In this document: piece by piece, positions 8,014 to 17,843 of the stretch
Position numbering within the stretch: position 1 is the stretch's first letter
How the letters are laid out: each line of letters opens with the position of its first letter
Origin: Candidatus Zymogenaceae bacterium
Lineage (GTDB): Bacteria; Desulfobacterota; Zymogenia; Zymogenales; Zymogenaceae
NCBI GenBank assembly: GCA_016933535.1
Contig: JAFGAS010000025.1
Span: 1-64,000, forward strand
Length of the DNA stretch: 64,000 nt
Reading direction: 5' to 3'
Made by a program: the position numbers and the translations under genes
The notes under the pieces: model-generated
The model's database searches: none
What the model saw: the letters and a program-made list of their open reading frames with translations, nothing else
What the model was told of the DNA's origin: nothing

Positions 8014-8259
8014 ATCTCGGCGTACCTCCCCTTTTTGAGTGTATCGTACCTATTTTTGTCCCAATAATCAAGCCCAAAACGACGGAGTGAGCCGTAATGC
8101 CCGCTATCGGGGCGCGACTTTTTTGGGACCGGCGGATGCTTTTTGTGATAAAATGGCATATTCATGTCCTTGATTTAAAGGGCGCCGCACGGGGGCCGGT
8201 ATCGGCCGGTACTATGCTGGGGGGTCCAACGAAATGAAGAAGCTTCTCGGGGTGTATAC

Positions 8260-10002
8260 ATGCGCGTAATTATCGCCAAGAGCGCCGGTTTCTGTATGGG
8301 AGTCAGGCGGGCAATGAGCAAGGCCTTCCTGACCCTGAAAAAGGAAAAGGGACCGATATACACCTATGGGCCGCTCATCCATAATCCCCAGGTCGTCAGG
8401 CTTCTGTCCGAGAAGGGGGTCTTGTCGGTTACGGACGTATCCGGCACGGACCGGGGGACGATCGTTATCCGCGCCCACGGAATATCGCCGCAGGAGCGGA
8501 TGCGGGTCCGGGCCACACACCTCAAGATTGTGGACGCCACCTGTCCCAAGGTCATGAAAATACACGCGGCGGCCAAAAAGCACCATAGGCAGGGCTATCT
8601 TGTCGTCGTGGTGGGCGACAGAGACCACCCCGAGGTCTCGGGAATTCTCGGATATACCGAGGGAAAGGGGGTGGTGGTGGGCAGCCCTCAGGAGGTCAAG
8701 GACCTGCCGGACGCCGGGCGCGTCCTCGTGGTGGCGCAAACCACGTATAGCCAGGAGATGTTCTCGGCCATCCTCGAAGAGATCGGACGGCGGTATCCGG
8801 CGGCCGAACTCGAGGCGGTGGATACCCTCTGCGACTCAACGAAGCGGCGCCAGGACGAGGTCAGGGAATTGGCCGGGCGGGTCGACGCGATGGTGGTGGT
8901 CGGCGGCAGGGACAGCGGCAACACGAGGCGTCTGTTCGAGACCGCCATCAAGAGCGGGGTGCCGTCGTTTAGGATCGAAGATGAAAACGACTTGAATCCC
9001 TCCGATTTTGCCGGGTTCAAGACGGTTGGTCTGACCGCCGGCGCCTCCACGCCAAACTGGGTGATCATGCGCGTTTGCGACCGACTGGTCGATATCGATC
9101 GGTCCAGGCGATCATGGCCGGTCGAAGCGCTCACCGGCATGCTGCGCTTTGTGGTCAACGGGTACCTCTGGGCGGGACTTGCCGCCGGAGGGCTCGGGAC
9201 CGCCGCGGCTCTCCTGATGGGGGTCGATTCGTTTTTTTGGGTCCCGGTCGTCTCCGGCCTCTACGTCTTTTCGATGCACCTGATCAACCGTGTCGTCGAT
9301 ACGGAGGGGACGCATTTCAACGACCCCTCCCGGGAGCGCCTCTTTTTGAGGAGGCGGGCGCCCTTTATGATAACGGCGGTCGTCAGTTCACTCGGTGCGA
9401 TATTCATTGCGTGGCGGCTTTCCGGGATTATAGGCCTGCTGGTGGGCTTTGCCGTCCTCATGGGATTGATCTTTACCGCACCGATTATTCCCGCGGGGCT
9501 GCAACGGCGCCTCGGATACGGGCGGATCAAGGATATTCCCGCATCGAAGACGTTTTTGGTGGCCGCGGCATGGGCCGCCGTCTCGGCAGGGGTGCCGTAC
9601 CTATTAGAGGCCTCCCGGATCGGACCGGTCACGTTTCTTACCGTATTCGTTTTATGTTTTCTGGTCGTCTTCATTCGGGCGTCTCTTTACGACATCCGGG
9701 ATATTCAGGGAGACGCCGTCGTCGGGAGGGAGACCATCCCCGTTATTATCGGTAAACCCTGGACACAGAGGCTTGTCCTTATCCTGACGGGGGTCGTGGC
9801 GTTGATTCTGGCCTTGTCTGTGTCGGCGGGCCTTGTTACCTCTCTCGGGTGGTGGCTTATGATAGTCCCCGGATACTGTCTCTTTACCCTCTGGCTCTAT
9901 CACCGTCGGGTTATCTTCCAGGGGATAACGTTTGAGGTGATGGTGGACTTGGAGTTTATCCTGGCGGGGGTGGTTTCAACAGTCTGGTTTGTGACGAAAT
10001 AG
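8260..10002 (+). CDS. ispH: IspH-UbiA fusion protein
   Basis: A 580-residue protein with two complete domains. Residues 1-~282 are IspH (LytB), the 4Fe-4S reductase making IPP/DMAPP from HMBPP. The cluster cysteines are Cys12 (GFCMGV), Cys95 (DATCPK) and Cys191 (DTLCDST); HPE at 123-125 holds the catalytic Glu, and GGRDSGNT is present. Residues ~290-580 are a polytopic UbiA-type prenyltransferase domain with about eight hydrophobic segments, a modified first motif (INRVVDTEG) and a good second Mg-diphosphate motif (YDIRDIQGD). There is no stop or frameshift between them. The fusion would couple isoprenoid precursor synthesis to a prenyl-transfer step at the membrane. The acceptor is unknown. 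Confidence 0.9.
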   Translation: MRVIIAKSAGFCMGVRRAMSKAFLTLKKEKGPIYTYGPLIHNPQVVRLLSEKGVLSVTDVSGTDRGTIVIRAHGISPQERMRVRATHLKIVDATCPKVMKIHAAAKKHHRQGYLVVVVGDRDHPEVSGILGYTEGKGVVVGSPQEVKDLPDAGRVLVVAQTTYSQEMFSAILEEIGRRYPAAELEAVDTLCDSTKRRQDEVRELAGRVDAMVVVGGRDSGNTRRLFETAIKSGVPSFRIEDENDLNPSDFAGFKTVGLTAGASTPNWVIMRVCDRLVDIDRSRRSWPVEALTGMLRFVVNGYLWAGLAAGGLGTAAALLMGVDSFFWVPVVSGLYVFSMHLINRVVDTEGTHFNDPSRERLFLRRRAPFMITAVVSSLGAIFIAWRLSGIIGLLVGFAVLMGLIFTAPIIPAGLQRRLGYGRIKDIPASKTFLVAAAWAAVSAGVPYLLEASRIGPVTFLTVFVLCFLVVFIRASLYDIRDIQGDAVVGRETIPVIIGKPWTQRLVLILTGVVALILALSVSAGLVTSLGWWLMIVPGYCLFTLWLYHRRVIFQGITFEVMVDLEFILAGVVSTVWFVTK

Positions 10003-10181
10003 GAAATACTTATTCAGTGCCGCCGATATGTGGTGCCGGCGGTAAAGCACATCGGCGATAGGCGATAAGATAAAGCCGTCCTTTTATACGAACAACCCGC
10101 CGGTTGCCCGTGTTACCCCGGGAACGGGTGACATTCTATTTGCGAGCCATATATTTTAGATTATTGCGCGGAGAACATGCC

Positions 10182-11750
10182 ATGAATCGGGAAGCGTCCA
10201 GGGATTCTGCATCTTTTTCAGGAAGGCTGCATGACAGAAATCTTACCGAAATACTTAAGACGGCGCGGGATCGGAGGCTGACCGGTAGAATCTCCATAAA
10301 GGCGAGAGAAGGATTTGCCGGAATCCTGATGTGCGAGGGGAAGATCGTCTCGGCAACCTCTCCGATTATCGGGGAGCAACTCGGCGAGCGTCTGGTAAAG
10401 AAAGGGATCTTTACCGAAGCGGAGCTCACCATGGTTCATGAGGCTCAGAAGAAAAACCCGACTGGGAACCTGGAGTCTACCCTCGTTGAGGAGGGATATC
10501 TGAAAAAGGAAGACCTGTTGGTAATCCTCAATGAGCTGAGTGAGGACGTCTTGTTTGGTATCTTGTTTTGGGACGGGGTCTACCGTTTTGAGGAATCCGT
10601 TCCGCCGCCGATTCCCGAAGAGTTTTTAATCGACGTGGAAGGCCTTTTAAAAAGACTGCGAGGCTCCCTGGATGAGCTGACCGGGATTGGAGAGGATGAT
10701 CTGCTTGATCTGAAGTTCGAGGCCGACACGGCGTCAGCTCCGGCGCCGGATAAAGACCCCAAGGAGGAAATCGTTAAGACCCTCAAAGACGTGGCAAAGA
10801 GCCTGGCGACCTTCAAGCCGAGAGAGCTGGTTATCGTCGTTGAGGATGAGGTGCTCATGAGGACGATACTCGTCGACGGCCTGTCGCACTTTGATTTTGA
10901 TGTAGAGACCTACGATAATGCCCGGGTGGCCCTGGACCGGATACGGGAATTGGAGACGGACCGGGTATCGCCGGTGGTGATCCTCGATTTGATGATGACC
11001 GGCCTTTACGACGATAAGGATGTCTACGGCGGCATGGACCTGCTCAGTTATATCAGCCAGAATCATCCGGTGATCCCGGTCATTATTACTACCGGCGCCG
11101 GCGATTTGCAGATCAGGCTTCAGACCACATTTCTGGGAGCTTCCTGCTTCCTGAATAAACCGACGGCAACGGATTCGGAAGGGGACATCAATGGAAATCG
11201 GGTCGACCTCTTTATCGAGGAGCTTGCCTATTGTATCGAAAACATCTTCAGGAGAAGCCAGGCCTATCTGGAAAAAGAGCAGCTCGCATCGGTCCGGGAA
11301 GAGCTTCTCAACCAGCTGTTGAAGAAGGGGAATGTCTCTTTCTGGAGCCATGACGACATCCTGAGGGCGAAGATACTGTTCGTGGATGATGAAGAAGGCA
11401 TCAGGAATCTTGGGGAAGAATTCCTTAAGAATGAGGGATTCGGGTCGGTAGAAACGAGTAAGGACGGGCAGGAGGCCATTGATTCGTTCACCGCCAGGAG
11501 ACATGACGTGGTGGTTACCGATATCGTGATGCCGAAGAAAAATGGCATTGAGCTGCTGAAGTACGTCAAGATCTTGTCCCCGAATACCCAGGTCGTTATT
11601 ATTACCGGAAACGCCGATAAAAACTCGGCGGTGGCGGCCGTCAAACTCGGCGCCTTCGAATATATTGAAAAACCGATTAATTTTTTAGAGCTCACTCAGG
11701 TCGTCCGTCGGGCGGCCGAACTGAAACATGTGCTGGATGAGCATCTGTAG
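10182..11750 (+). CDS. DUF4388 protein with two response-regulator receiver domains
   Basis: About 522 residues from the ATG at 10182, chosen because GCGGAGAA sits eight bases upstream; the frame opens at 10104. Order: a DUF4388 (PATAN-like) domain at about 10-190 beginning FSGRLHDRNLTEILKTA; a divergent first receiver (VIVVEDEVLMRT, phospho-Asp in VVILDLMMTG, KP near FLNKPTA) with an insert before its end; and a canonical second receiver (ILFVDDEEG, VVTDIVMPKK, YIEKPI). No output domain follows. It probably relays phosphate or protein contacts in a two-component network; no kinase is adjacent. Confidence 0.85.
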   Translation: MNREASRDSASFSGRLHDRNLTEILKTARDRRLTGRISIKAREGFAGILMCEGKIVSATSPIIGEQLGERLVKKGIFTEAELTMVHEAQKKNPTGNLESTLVEEGYLKKEDLLVILNELSEDVLFGILFWDGVYRFEESVPPPIPEEFLIDVEGLLKRLRGSLDELTGIGEDDLLDLKFEADTASAPAPDKDPKEEIVKTLKDVAKSLATFKPRELVIVVEDEVLMRTILVDGLSHFDFDVETYDNARVALDRIRELETDRVSPVVILDLMMTGLYDDKDVYGGMDLLSYISQNHPVIPVIITTGAGDLQIRLQTTFLGASCFLNKPTATDSEGDINGNRVDLFIEELAYCIENIFRRSQAYLEKEQLASVREELLNQLLKKGNVSFWSHDDILRAKILFVDDEEGIRNLGEEFLKNEGFGSVETSKDGQEAIDSFTARRHDVVVTDIVMPKKNGIELLKYVKILSPNTQVVIITGNADKNSAVAAVKLGAFEYIEKPINFLELTQVVRRAAELKHVLDEHL

Positions 11751-11948
11751 TGTTCCTATGGTAGCTGAATTTGCGGAGGAAACGATGGACTGACAGGTGA
11801 AGCGTGTCAGCGGCCTATTATCGTTTGCCGGCGACAGCCTGCCGGGTGTCCGCGGCGCCCGGATCGTTTCGACTGCTTCAGGAAACTGAAATCTGTTATA
11901 GTGGTGGTAGTTATTCTTTCAATCCGATCTGAACTGCGAGGTACAAAA

Positions 11949-12509
11949 ATGGATGTAATGGAGGCGATCAAGACCAGGCGAAGCGTACGCCGATTCAAGC
12001 CGGACGCGATACCCGAAGACGTGATGAACGAGGTCCTTGAGGCCGCCCGCTGGGCGCCGTCGTGGGCAAATACCCAGTGCTGGGAATTCGTCGTCGTGAC
12101 GGATCAGGCCGTCCGGCAGCGGCTCTCCGAGGAGGCCCTTTCTCCGGGCAACCCGGCCCGGCGGGGCGTTGCCGAGGCGCCGGCCGTGGTGGTGGCGCTG
12201 GGCAAAGAGGGCATTTCCGGCTTTTATAAGGACAGTCCGGCCACCGACAAGGGCGACTGGTTCATGTACGACGTCGGGGTGGCAATGCAGAACCTGTGTC
12301 TGGCGGCCTGGGGACACGGCCTGGGCACCGTCCACGTGGGATTGATGGACGCGGTAAAGATCGAGGAGATTTTAGGTGTGCCCAAGGGCACACGAGTGGT
12401 GGCCCTGACCCCTATCGGGTACCCCGCCGTAGTGGGGGGGAGCCCGCCCAGGAAGGAAATCAATGACTTCGTCTGGCGGGAGAGATACGGAGCAAAGTAT
12501 ACGCCGTAA
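11949..12509 (+). CDS. Nitroreductase family FMN oxidoreductase
   Basis: About 186 residues from ATG at 11949, which has GCGAGG nine bases upstream; upstream in-frame codons lack a start signal. The N-terminus MEAIKTRRSVRRFKPDAIP and the flavin-binding segments AARWAPSWANTQCWEF and HGLGTVHVG are typical of nitroreductase-like FMN proteins that use NAD(P)H to reduce nitro, quinone or related substrates. The C-terminal VALTPIGYP motif is present. Substrate unknown. It stands alone, ending at a strong hairpin at 12545. Confidence 0.88.
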   Translation: MDVMEAIKTRRSVRRFKPDAIPEDVMNEVLEAARWAPSWANTQCWEFVVVTDQAVRQRLSEEALSPGNPARRGVAEAPAVVVALGKEGISGFYKDSPATDKGDWFMYDVGVAMQNLCLAAWGHGLGTVHVGLMDAVKIEEILGVPKGTRVVALTPIGYPAVVGGSPPRKEINDFVWRERYGAKYTP

Positions 12510-12544
12510 GAGGCGGTGTCTTTGATTCCGGTAATTTTAATAAA

Positions 12545-12574
12545 TGTACGGGCGGCTTGTGAGCCGCCCGTACA
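12545..12574. terminator. Hairpin terminator between convergent genes
   Basis: A perfect 13-bp stem, TGTACGGGCGGCT (12545-12557) with its complement at 12562-12574, loop TGTG. It lies 35 bases after the nitroreductase stop and before the end of the convergent metallophosphoesterase gene. No T-tract. Confidence 0.65.
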
Positions 12575-12689
12575 TAATCGTTCGGTTTCTCACACCAATA
12601 GACACGATTGCGCTTTCATCCAATTTTCTCTAACGTATCTCCACAAAAATATCCAACAGCTCCCCAGGCCGCCGATCTTTGTCTCTCCG

Positions 12690-13721
12690 CTATCTGCCGT
12701 TGGTGCCCGTGGAACGCTCAACCGTGGGGTTGTCATGGACGTCTCCCTGAATCGGCTCCCGGATTTGTATATCGGTGACGGCCGGCAGGAAGTCGCTTCT
12801 CCCTTTCTTGAAATACTGGGTCGCACGGACCGATCCGTCCGACAGCAGCGTGATGACGTTAAAGTTGCGCCCTACGGACCGGGTCCATTCGTCGGATCGC
12901 TTGGCAGACGAGCCGCAGCCCAAAACGGTGATCCGGTTTTCCACCCCTTCGTGGTCGAAATAGGAGGCGCGGCAAAACTGGGGATGGTGCCGGTGTCCGT
13001 GCAGGATGAGGTCGAATCTCTTCTCGATGAGCCGGGAGAGAAATGTCCCCGCGCTCTCGAGCATCATGAAAGACTCATCGGCCAGGCGCGGCAGGAAGCT
13101 GTACGTGGTCGGCATCGGGTGGTGATGGAGTATAGCAATCTTGAGCGATTTACGGCGGTCTTCGTTTTGCCGGGAGCGCTCGATGTCTCCAATCCATTCG
13201 GAAAAGGCGTCCAGGTCGCGCTCGATAATCAGACCGTGGGACATGAAGCGGGCAAGCTGGATGCTCTTTCTCCAGAACCCTCCCCGGGGCTCATACAGCT
13301 GGTTTGAATCGAAAGCCGCTATCGTTATAGGGCTTTGGGGTGAGACATAGTTGCCGCGTTCCTCTTCGGTGAAGGCCCGGTAGAATTTTCGGGTACTTCT
13401 CAATCCGTACGTCCCCTTGTAGTACAAATCGTGGTTTCCCGGAACGACCCGCAGTACCGGTGCGAAACCGTGGTACCCCTCGATGTCTTTCATGGCGCCC
13501 CTGAGCATCGCGGCCGGGACCGCAAAGTTACCCATCGGGCCGTCGGCAATGTCGCCGGTTACAATGACGAACCGGGGGGCGAGGCGCACAATATGAGATA
13601 TCAGCTCGGCCAGGATTCCCAGGTTCCTGCCGTCATAGTGGAGATCGGACAGGTGGATGATCCTGCATTCTCTCTGGTCCGTTTTATGTTGTTCTTTCAT
13701 GGGAAAGTCTATTAAAGGCAT
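12690..13721 (-). CDS. Calcineurin-like metallophosphoesterase
   Basis: About 343 residues from ATG at 13721 (GGAAAAACTCAT upstream; ATG at 13700 is an alternative). All metal-binding motifs of the superfamily are present in order: HLSDLHYDGRN, VTGDIADG, VPGNHDLYY, LHHHPMP and LHGHRHHP. These coordinate two metal ions for phosphoester hydrolysis. There is no signal peptide, so it is probably cytoplasmic. It lies downstream of the glycosyltransferase gene on the same strand with a gap of about 114 bp. Substrate unknown. Confidence 0.88.
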   Translation of the reverse strand: MPLIDFPMKEQHKTDQRECRIIHLSDLHYDGRNLGILAELISHIVRLAPRFVIVTGDIADGPMGNFAVPAAMLRGAMKDIEGYHGFAPVLRVVPGNHDLYYKGTYGLRSTRKFYRAFTEEERGNYVSPQSPITIAAFDSNQLYEPRGGFWRKSIQLARFMSHGLIIERDLDAFSEWIGDIERSRQNEDRRKSLKIAILHHHPMPTTYSFLPRLADESFMMLESAGTFLSRLIEKRFDLILHGHRHHPQFCRASYFDHEGVENRITVLGCGSSAKRSDEWTRSVGRNFNVITLLSDGSVRATQYFKKGRSDFLPAVTDIQIREPIQGDVHDNPTVERSTGTNGR

Positions 13722-13835
13722 ATGAGTTTTTCCGTTGGTTGTCCATATTATTGTCATTGCGCCGGCCGGCGGCGGGCGACCGGATATCGAGCACCCCGAC
13801 ACGGTCAGGGGCCGGTGCAAACGCATCCGCGCCTG

Positions 13836-15017
13836 TTACCTTCGAGGCAATAGCGGGTAGAGAGGCCGATCATCATCGTCAGGCATCGCTCCCGAACCAC
13901 GCGTGCCGAAGTCGTAGTAGTGTTTCGGATGAGGGAGGTAACCCTCGATGACCCAGTCGTAGAGCTTCTTTATGTTGTTATATGACCCGCTCATGGGAGG
14001 AAATCCCTTCATCGTCCGCGCACGGGCTACGTCCCGTACAAGGTCCAGGTCGTGCTGCCGTACGGAATGGACCCACCCCATGTCCTCATAGTAAGCCGAC
14101 AGGTATTCCTGCTCTGTTTGACCGGGGGTCGGGATAAAGAGGAGATCCTTTTTCTCCAACTCGGCCAACTCCATGACCGTCGTGTAGCCGCTGCGAGTAA
14201 TCACGAATTCGGCCCGATTCATGAGGTCCGCCATCTCGTGCCGGTCCGCGTGGGACTTCATGAGGGTATCGTCGTCGAGCCTCTCCTCGAAGGCCGAGGC
14301 CGGGTCCCCCAAGAGAATAACTTTTTTTCCCGAGATCCCTCCGATCTGTTCCACGATTATTTTCTTCAGCGCGTCCTTGGTTACCTTGGGACCCGAGATG
14401 CTTACGAGGTAATCAATATCCTGCGGGACATCCTGTTTTCTGATGTCCGTGAGTATCCCCGCCGAATAGGCCCTCCTCTTAGTGAACGGCCTGCGGGCGT
14501 ATCCGAGCTTTCCGGAGAGGGACCGGGGACCGGGGGGATTGTCCGGCACAATGACGCGTTCGAAGTGTCGATGGTATCGGCCGTTGAAAACCTCCATCAT
14601 CCGCTCGACCGACTCGATACCGCCCGGGGTGGCAAACCGGATCTGATGGGAGATGAACAGACACGGCACGTCTTTCGTGTAGGCCCCGAAGCGGTTGTCG
14701 CTGATCACCAGGTCATATCTCTCGCTTCTAACGATACGCGAGATTATCCGGTGCTCGCGCGCGATGTTGTTGACCATGAGGGGAAAGAGCGCCACGACCC
14801 TGGTTATGGAAAATCCATCGCTTGTATAGGGGGAGGGGTAGTCAGGGACGTTATAAAACTCCAGGTCGGGAAACTCCAATGAGAGGAGTTCCAGCGCGAT
14901 GCCGGTGGCGGCCACACCCACCGTGTGACCGCGGGCGATCAGGTCATTTATGATCGGGATGTCTCTCGTGGCGTGGCCGAGGCCCCACGAAAGAGGGCTG
15001 AAGAGTATCTTTGCCAT
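13836..15017 (-). CDS. MurG-like glycosyltransferase (TIGR00661 type)
   Basis: A 393-residue GT-B protein. It starts MAKILFSPLSWGLGHATRD, the GxGH-type N-terminal loop of MurG-like enzymes. The C-terminal sugar-nucleotide domain has VSISGPKVTK, VILLGDP, an ADLMNRAEFVITRSGYTTV segment (equivalent to the MurG GGxxT/E loop) and PTPGQTEQEYLSAYY. The overall pattern matches the TIGR00661/MJ1255-like family, whose acceptors are poorly known. Envelope or glycolipid glycosylation is inference. The gene shares its strand with the phosphoesterase downstream. Confidence 0.82.
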   Translation of the reverse strand: MAKILFSPLSWGLGHATRDIPIINDLIARGHTVGVAATGIALELLSLEFPDLEFYNVPDYPSPYTSDGFSITRVVALFPLMVNNIAREHRIISRIVRSERYDLVISDNRFGAYTKDVPCLFISHQIRFATPGGIESVERMMEVFNGRYHRHFERVIVPDNPPGPRSLSGKLGYARRPFTKRRAYSAGILTDIRKQDVPQDIDYLVSISGPKVTKDALKKIIVEQIGGISGKKVILLGDPASAFEERLDDDTLMKSHADRHEMADLMNRAEFVITRSGYTTVMELAELEKKDLLFIPTPGQTEQEYLSAYYEDMGWVHSVRQHDLDLVRDVARARTMKGFPPMSGSYNNIKKLYDWVIEGYLPHPKHYYDFGTRGSGAMPDDDDRPLYPLLPRR

Positions 15018-15294
15018 TTTGGTCTTTACCTCTTTTCGATTTGCCGGGAAGTCTTCTTTAGCCCGGCCATAGTACTACCTTTACGTATAGTATACCACAA
15101 TCGTATATATCGTTTATGCATACGGTAATTTTTGTGTAAGGTTCGCTTTCGGGTGAACGAAAAGGTGAAATGACCGATATTTACCAAAAAATCGTCGAAA
15201 GCTTATAGCAGAGACATATTTTCTATGTACGATACGCCCATGCTATCGGTACGCCCGATAGAAAACACGTAACGTATAGTACAGGAGGTACAAA
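15018..15294. promoter_or_regulatory. Intergenic region upstream of pstS
   Basis: Divergent region between the glycosyltransferase and pstS. It holds a small hairpin CTATCGG/CCGATAG at about 15242-15261 and an AGGAGG ribosome site directly before pstS. I did not identify a certain Pho box, so phosphate control is expected only from family knowledge. Confidence 0.35.
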
Positions 15295-16338
15295 ATGAAA
15301 AGATTCTTGACTTTGCTCGCGGCGGCCGTGTTGGTGATCGGAATCGCCGCGGCGGGAATCGCCGGCGAAACGAAAATCCTGGGAGCAGGCGCCACGTTCC
15401 CGCAGCCCCTCTATTCCAAGATGTTTGACGTCTACAACAAGCAGTTCAAGGTAAGGGTCAACTATCAGGGAGTAGGCTCCGGGGCCGGCATTGAGCAACT
15501 TACCAAGAAGACCGTCGATTTTGGCGCCACCGACGCGCCGATGAAGGACAAAGACCTGGCCAAGGCCCCCGCGCCGATCGCGCACGTCCCTATCTGCCTG
15601 GGAGCGGTCGTGGTGACCTATAACCTTCCCGGGGACCCGCAGCTTAAACTCTCCCGGACCGTATTGACCGATGTCTTCCTCGGCAAGATCACGAAATGGA
15701 ACGACAAGGCGATCGCGGCCCTTAACCCGGGCGTTGCGCTTCCGTCGCTTCCCATCACCATCGTCCATCGTTCCGACGGCAGCGGCACCACGTCGATCTT
15801 CACCGACTACCTGGCCAAGATCAGCCCTGAATGGAAGGAAAAGGTCGGCGCCGGCAAGGAGGTCAACTGGCCCGTGGGCCTCGGTGCCAAGGGTAACCCC
15901 GGCGTGGCAGGGCAGGTAAAGAACGTCCCCGGCAGTATCGGGTACGTGGAGCTGATCTATGCCCTGGAGAACGACATGCCAACGGCGATGCTCGAGAACA
16001 AGAGCGGCAAGTACATCACGGCGACCCTCGAAACGACCAAGCTCTCCGCGGACGTGGCCATCCCGGACGATACCCGCATGTCTCTGACCGATACGGACGC
16101 CAAGGAAGGATATCCCATTACCGGCCTGACGTGGCTCATCCTCTATAAGGAGCAGAACTACGACGGCAGGACCAAGGATGAGGCCAAGGCGCTGGTGGAC
16201 CTCATGTGGTGGATGACCCACGAGGGCCAGGCCCAGTGTGAACCCCTCCACTATGCCCCGATCCCGAAGGCGGCGGTGGAAAAGACCGAGAAGATCCTCA
16301 AGTCGATTACCTACGGCGGAAAGCCGATCAGGAAGTAA
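15295..16338 (+). CDS. pstS: Phosphate ABC transporter substrate-binding protein PstS
   Basis: A 347-residue exported protein with a signal peptide (about 1-23, ending IAAAGIAGE). The mature part starts TKILGAGATFPQPLYSKM, the PstS signature for phosphate contact. Further motifs are VDFGATDAPM, IVHRSDGSGTTSIFTDYL and PITGLTWLILYKEQ. Length and order match bacterial PstS, which captures periplasmic phosphate for PstCAB. pstC, pstA, pstB and phoU are not adjacent, so it is an orphan binding protein here. The start is fixed by AGGAGG seven bases upstream. A separate DUF47-Pit system is at 53.7-55.3 kb. Confidence 0.95.
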   Translation: MKRFLTLLAAAVLVIGIAAAGIAGETKILGAGATFPQPLYSKMFDVYNKQFKVRVNYQGVGSGAGIEQLTKKTVDFGATDAPMKDKDLAKAPAPIAHVPICLGAVVVTYNLPGDPQLKLSRTVLTDVFLGKITKWNDKAIAALNPGVALPSLPITIVHRSDGSGTTSIFTDYLAKISPEWKEKVGAGKEVNWPVGLGAKGNPGVAGQVKNVPGSIGYVELIYALENDMPTAMLENKSGKYITATLETTKLSADVAIPDDTRMSLTDTDAKEGYPITGLTWLILYKEQNYDGRTKDEAKALVDLMWWMTHEGQAQCEPLHYAPIPKAAVEKTEKILKSITYGGKPIRK

Positions 16339-16465
16339 CTGCAAGCGTATAGAAAAACGGGCAGGGTAGATCTATTACCGTGTCCGTTTGTTTCTGCCGG
16401 TGCCGCTGCGCGTTTCTTGCCGGTAGGTCGAGAAACGGCCGCCTTCCCCAAAAAAAGGCACGGGG

Positions 16466-17716
16466 TTACCTCATTCCCTTTTTTTCCAGCAGCATCTCCA
16501 TGAAGGCGTCGACCCTTGTCTCAAACTGGGCGGTGGAAAAATTGCGGGCGTCCATATGGTCGGCGTCGATGACCACCGACGGCACGCCCAGCTCGCGCTC
16601 CAGCGCCCGCTTGATGTCCATCTGCCCCAGCGTGATGGGCGCGCACGACTTGTTGGAGTGGAGGATGGCCCCATCGATCTTATAATCGCGGCACGCCTTG
16701 ATAACCATTTCCTTTCTCCGCTGCATCGAGACGCACGAGACCAGGGGATAGGACATGAGCGACTTTACGGCCAGGGCCTCGATCGGCTTTTCCACGCTAA
16801 GCCGTATTGACCAGGCCGCCGAGTAGGTCTCGGCCACCACGACGCCGCCCATTTTCTCGAAGTAGTTGAATATCCCCATGTTGTACCAGAGGGGGATGTT
16901 GTCCCAGAAGAGGCGCAGCTTTTCCTCCCCGATCATCCCGGTTCCCTGCTCGGCGCGCCCGCGCACCTCGTCACGCACCTTGGTGAGGAAGTCAACGGCG
17001 GTTTGCGTCCCCTGCCTGGTGACCATGACGAACATGATGCCAATCTCGGCGGCCGATATCGGGGTGGGGACGTGCCGGCGGAAGGTCATGATCTCGTCCC
17101 AGAGGGCGCAGGCCTGGTCCGAGAGCCGGACCGTCTCATCGAGCCGATCATAGTCCATCTTTCTTCCGGTCGTCTCCTCCAAAAAGGCGATGACCCGGTT
17201 GATCTCGCTGGTGGCATAGTCGATGTGGTAACGCCGGATCTTCTCCACCGGGACCTGGGGGAGGTCGGCGTGGAACACCCGTGCCTGCGGAAACCGGCGT
17301 GAGATGAGCTGGAGGATCTTCATGGCGGGGACGCACCCCCCGCCCATGGAAAAAACCATGTCCGGTTCGGGCAGCCCCCCGAGGGGGACGCCGTCGGCGC
17401 CCAACAGGCCGTAGACATAGCCGACGATGTTGCGCAGGTAGCCGCACAGGTCCTGGGAGTAGCCCATCGCCTCGGAGACCGCGAAGTCGCGGTCGGTCAG
17501 CCCGAAGGCGGCACATACCGGCGACCAGTTTTCCGGGAAGACCGGCATCAGGTCCATGGCGTAGAATATCTCGATGAGGCCGTTCATCGGCGGCATCCAG
17601 CCGACGGGAATGCCGCGTTGTTTTGCCTCATGCCCCTCGATGTAAAAATCTGCGACAACCTGCCTGAGTTCCTTGGCCGTGGCCAGCCGCTTGGTTGATT
17701 TCTGGGTCTTTTCCAT
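16466..17716 (-). CDS. 2-hydroxyacyl-CoA dehydratase family subunit (HgdB/FldC-like)
   Basis: About 416 residues from ATG at 17716, the first start giving the normal family N-terminus. Family hallmarks: GYSQDLCGYLRNIVGY, FSMGGGCVPAMKILQ, the HVPTPISAAEIG region, LVSCVSMQRRKEMVIKAC, ILHSNKSCAPITLGQMDI and a C-terminal VVIDADHMDARNFS. Members bind a 4Fe-4S cluster and perform radical dehydration of 2-hydroxyacyl-CoA or reduce aromatic CoA thioesters, driven by an ATP-dependent activator. Together with the gene at 17844-18956 it forms a two-subunit unit. No activator ATPase is visible nearby. Substrate unknown. Confidence 0.85.
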   Translation of the reverse strand: MEKTQKSTKRLATAKELRQVVADFYIEGHEAKQRGIPVGWMPPMNGLIEIFYAMDLMPVFPENWSPVCAAFGLTDRDFAVSEAMGYSQDLCGYLRNIVGYVYGLLGADGVPLGGLPEPDMVFSMGGGCVPAMKILQLISRRFPQARVFHADLPQVPVEKIRRYHIDYATSEINRVIAFLEETTGRKMDYDRLDETVRLSDQACALWDEIMTFRRHVPTPISAAEIGIMFVMVTRQGTQTAVDFLTKVRDEVRGRAEQGTGMIGEEKLRLFWDNIPLWYNMGIFNYFEKMGGVVVAETYSAAWSIRLSVEKPIEALAVKSLMSYPLVSCVSMQRRKEMVIKACRDYKIDGAILHSNKSCAPITLGQMDIKRALERELGVPSVVIDADHMDARNFSTAQFETRVDAFMEMLLEKKGMR

Positions 17717-17843
17717 AGATAACGTCCGTGCGCTTGGGTTTAGCTGTTTCATCCCGAAAATCGTGCGAGACCGCCGCGGGGCCCCCACACTGACGATCAT
17801 GCCGTCGATTCGTGCCGGCAAATGAGGCCCACCCGCGAGACCG

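Noticed and set aside
8026-8043. CCTTTTTGAGTGTATC upstream of yggT matches the sequence before tRNA copy R1 for 16 bases
   Set aside because: One 16-base match between two places in 64 kb is near chance level, and there is no tRNA end or hairpin beside it.
12516-13307. 263-codon plus-strand frame over the metallophosphoesterase
   Set aside because: Antisense to a protein with all metal motifs; no independent support.
15223-16344. 373-codon frame antisense to pstS
   Set aside because: The sense strand encodes a clear PstS; the antisense frame is a by-product of high G+C codon use.
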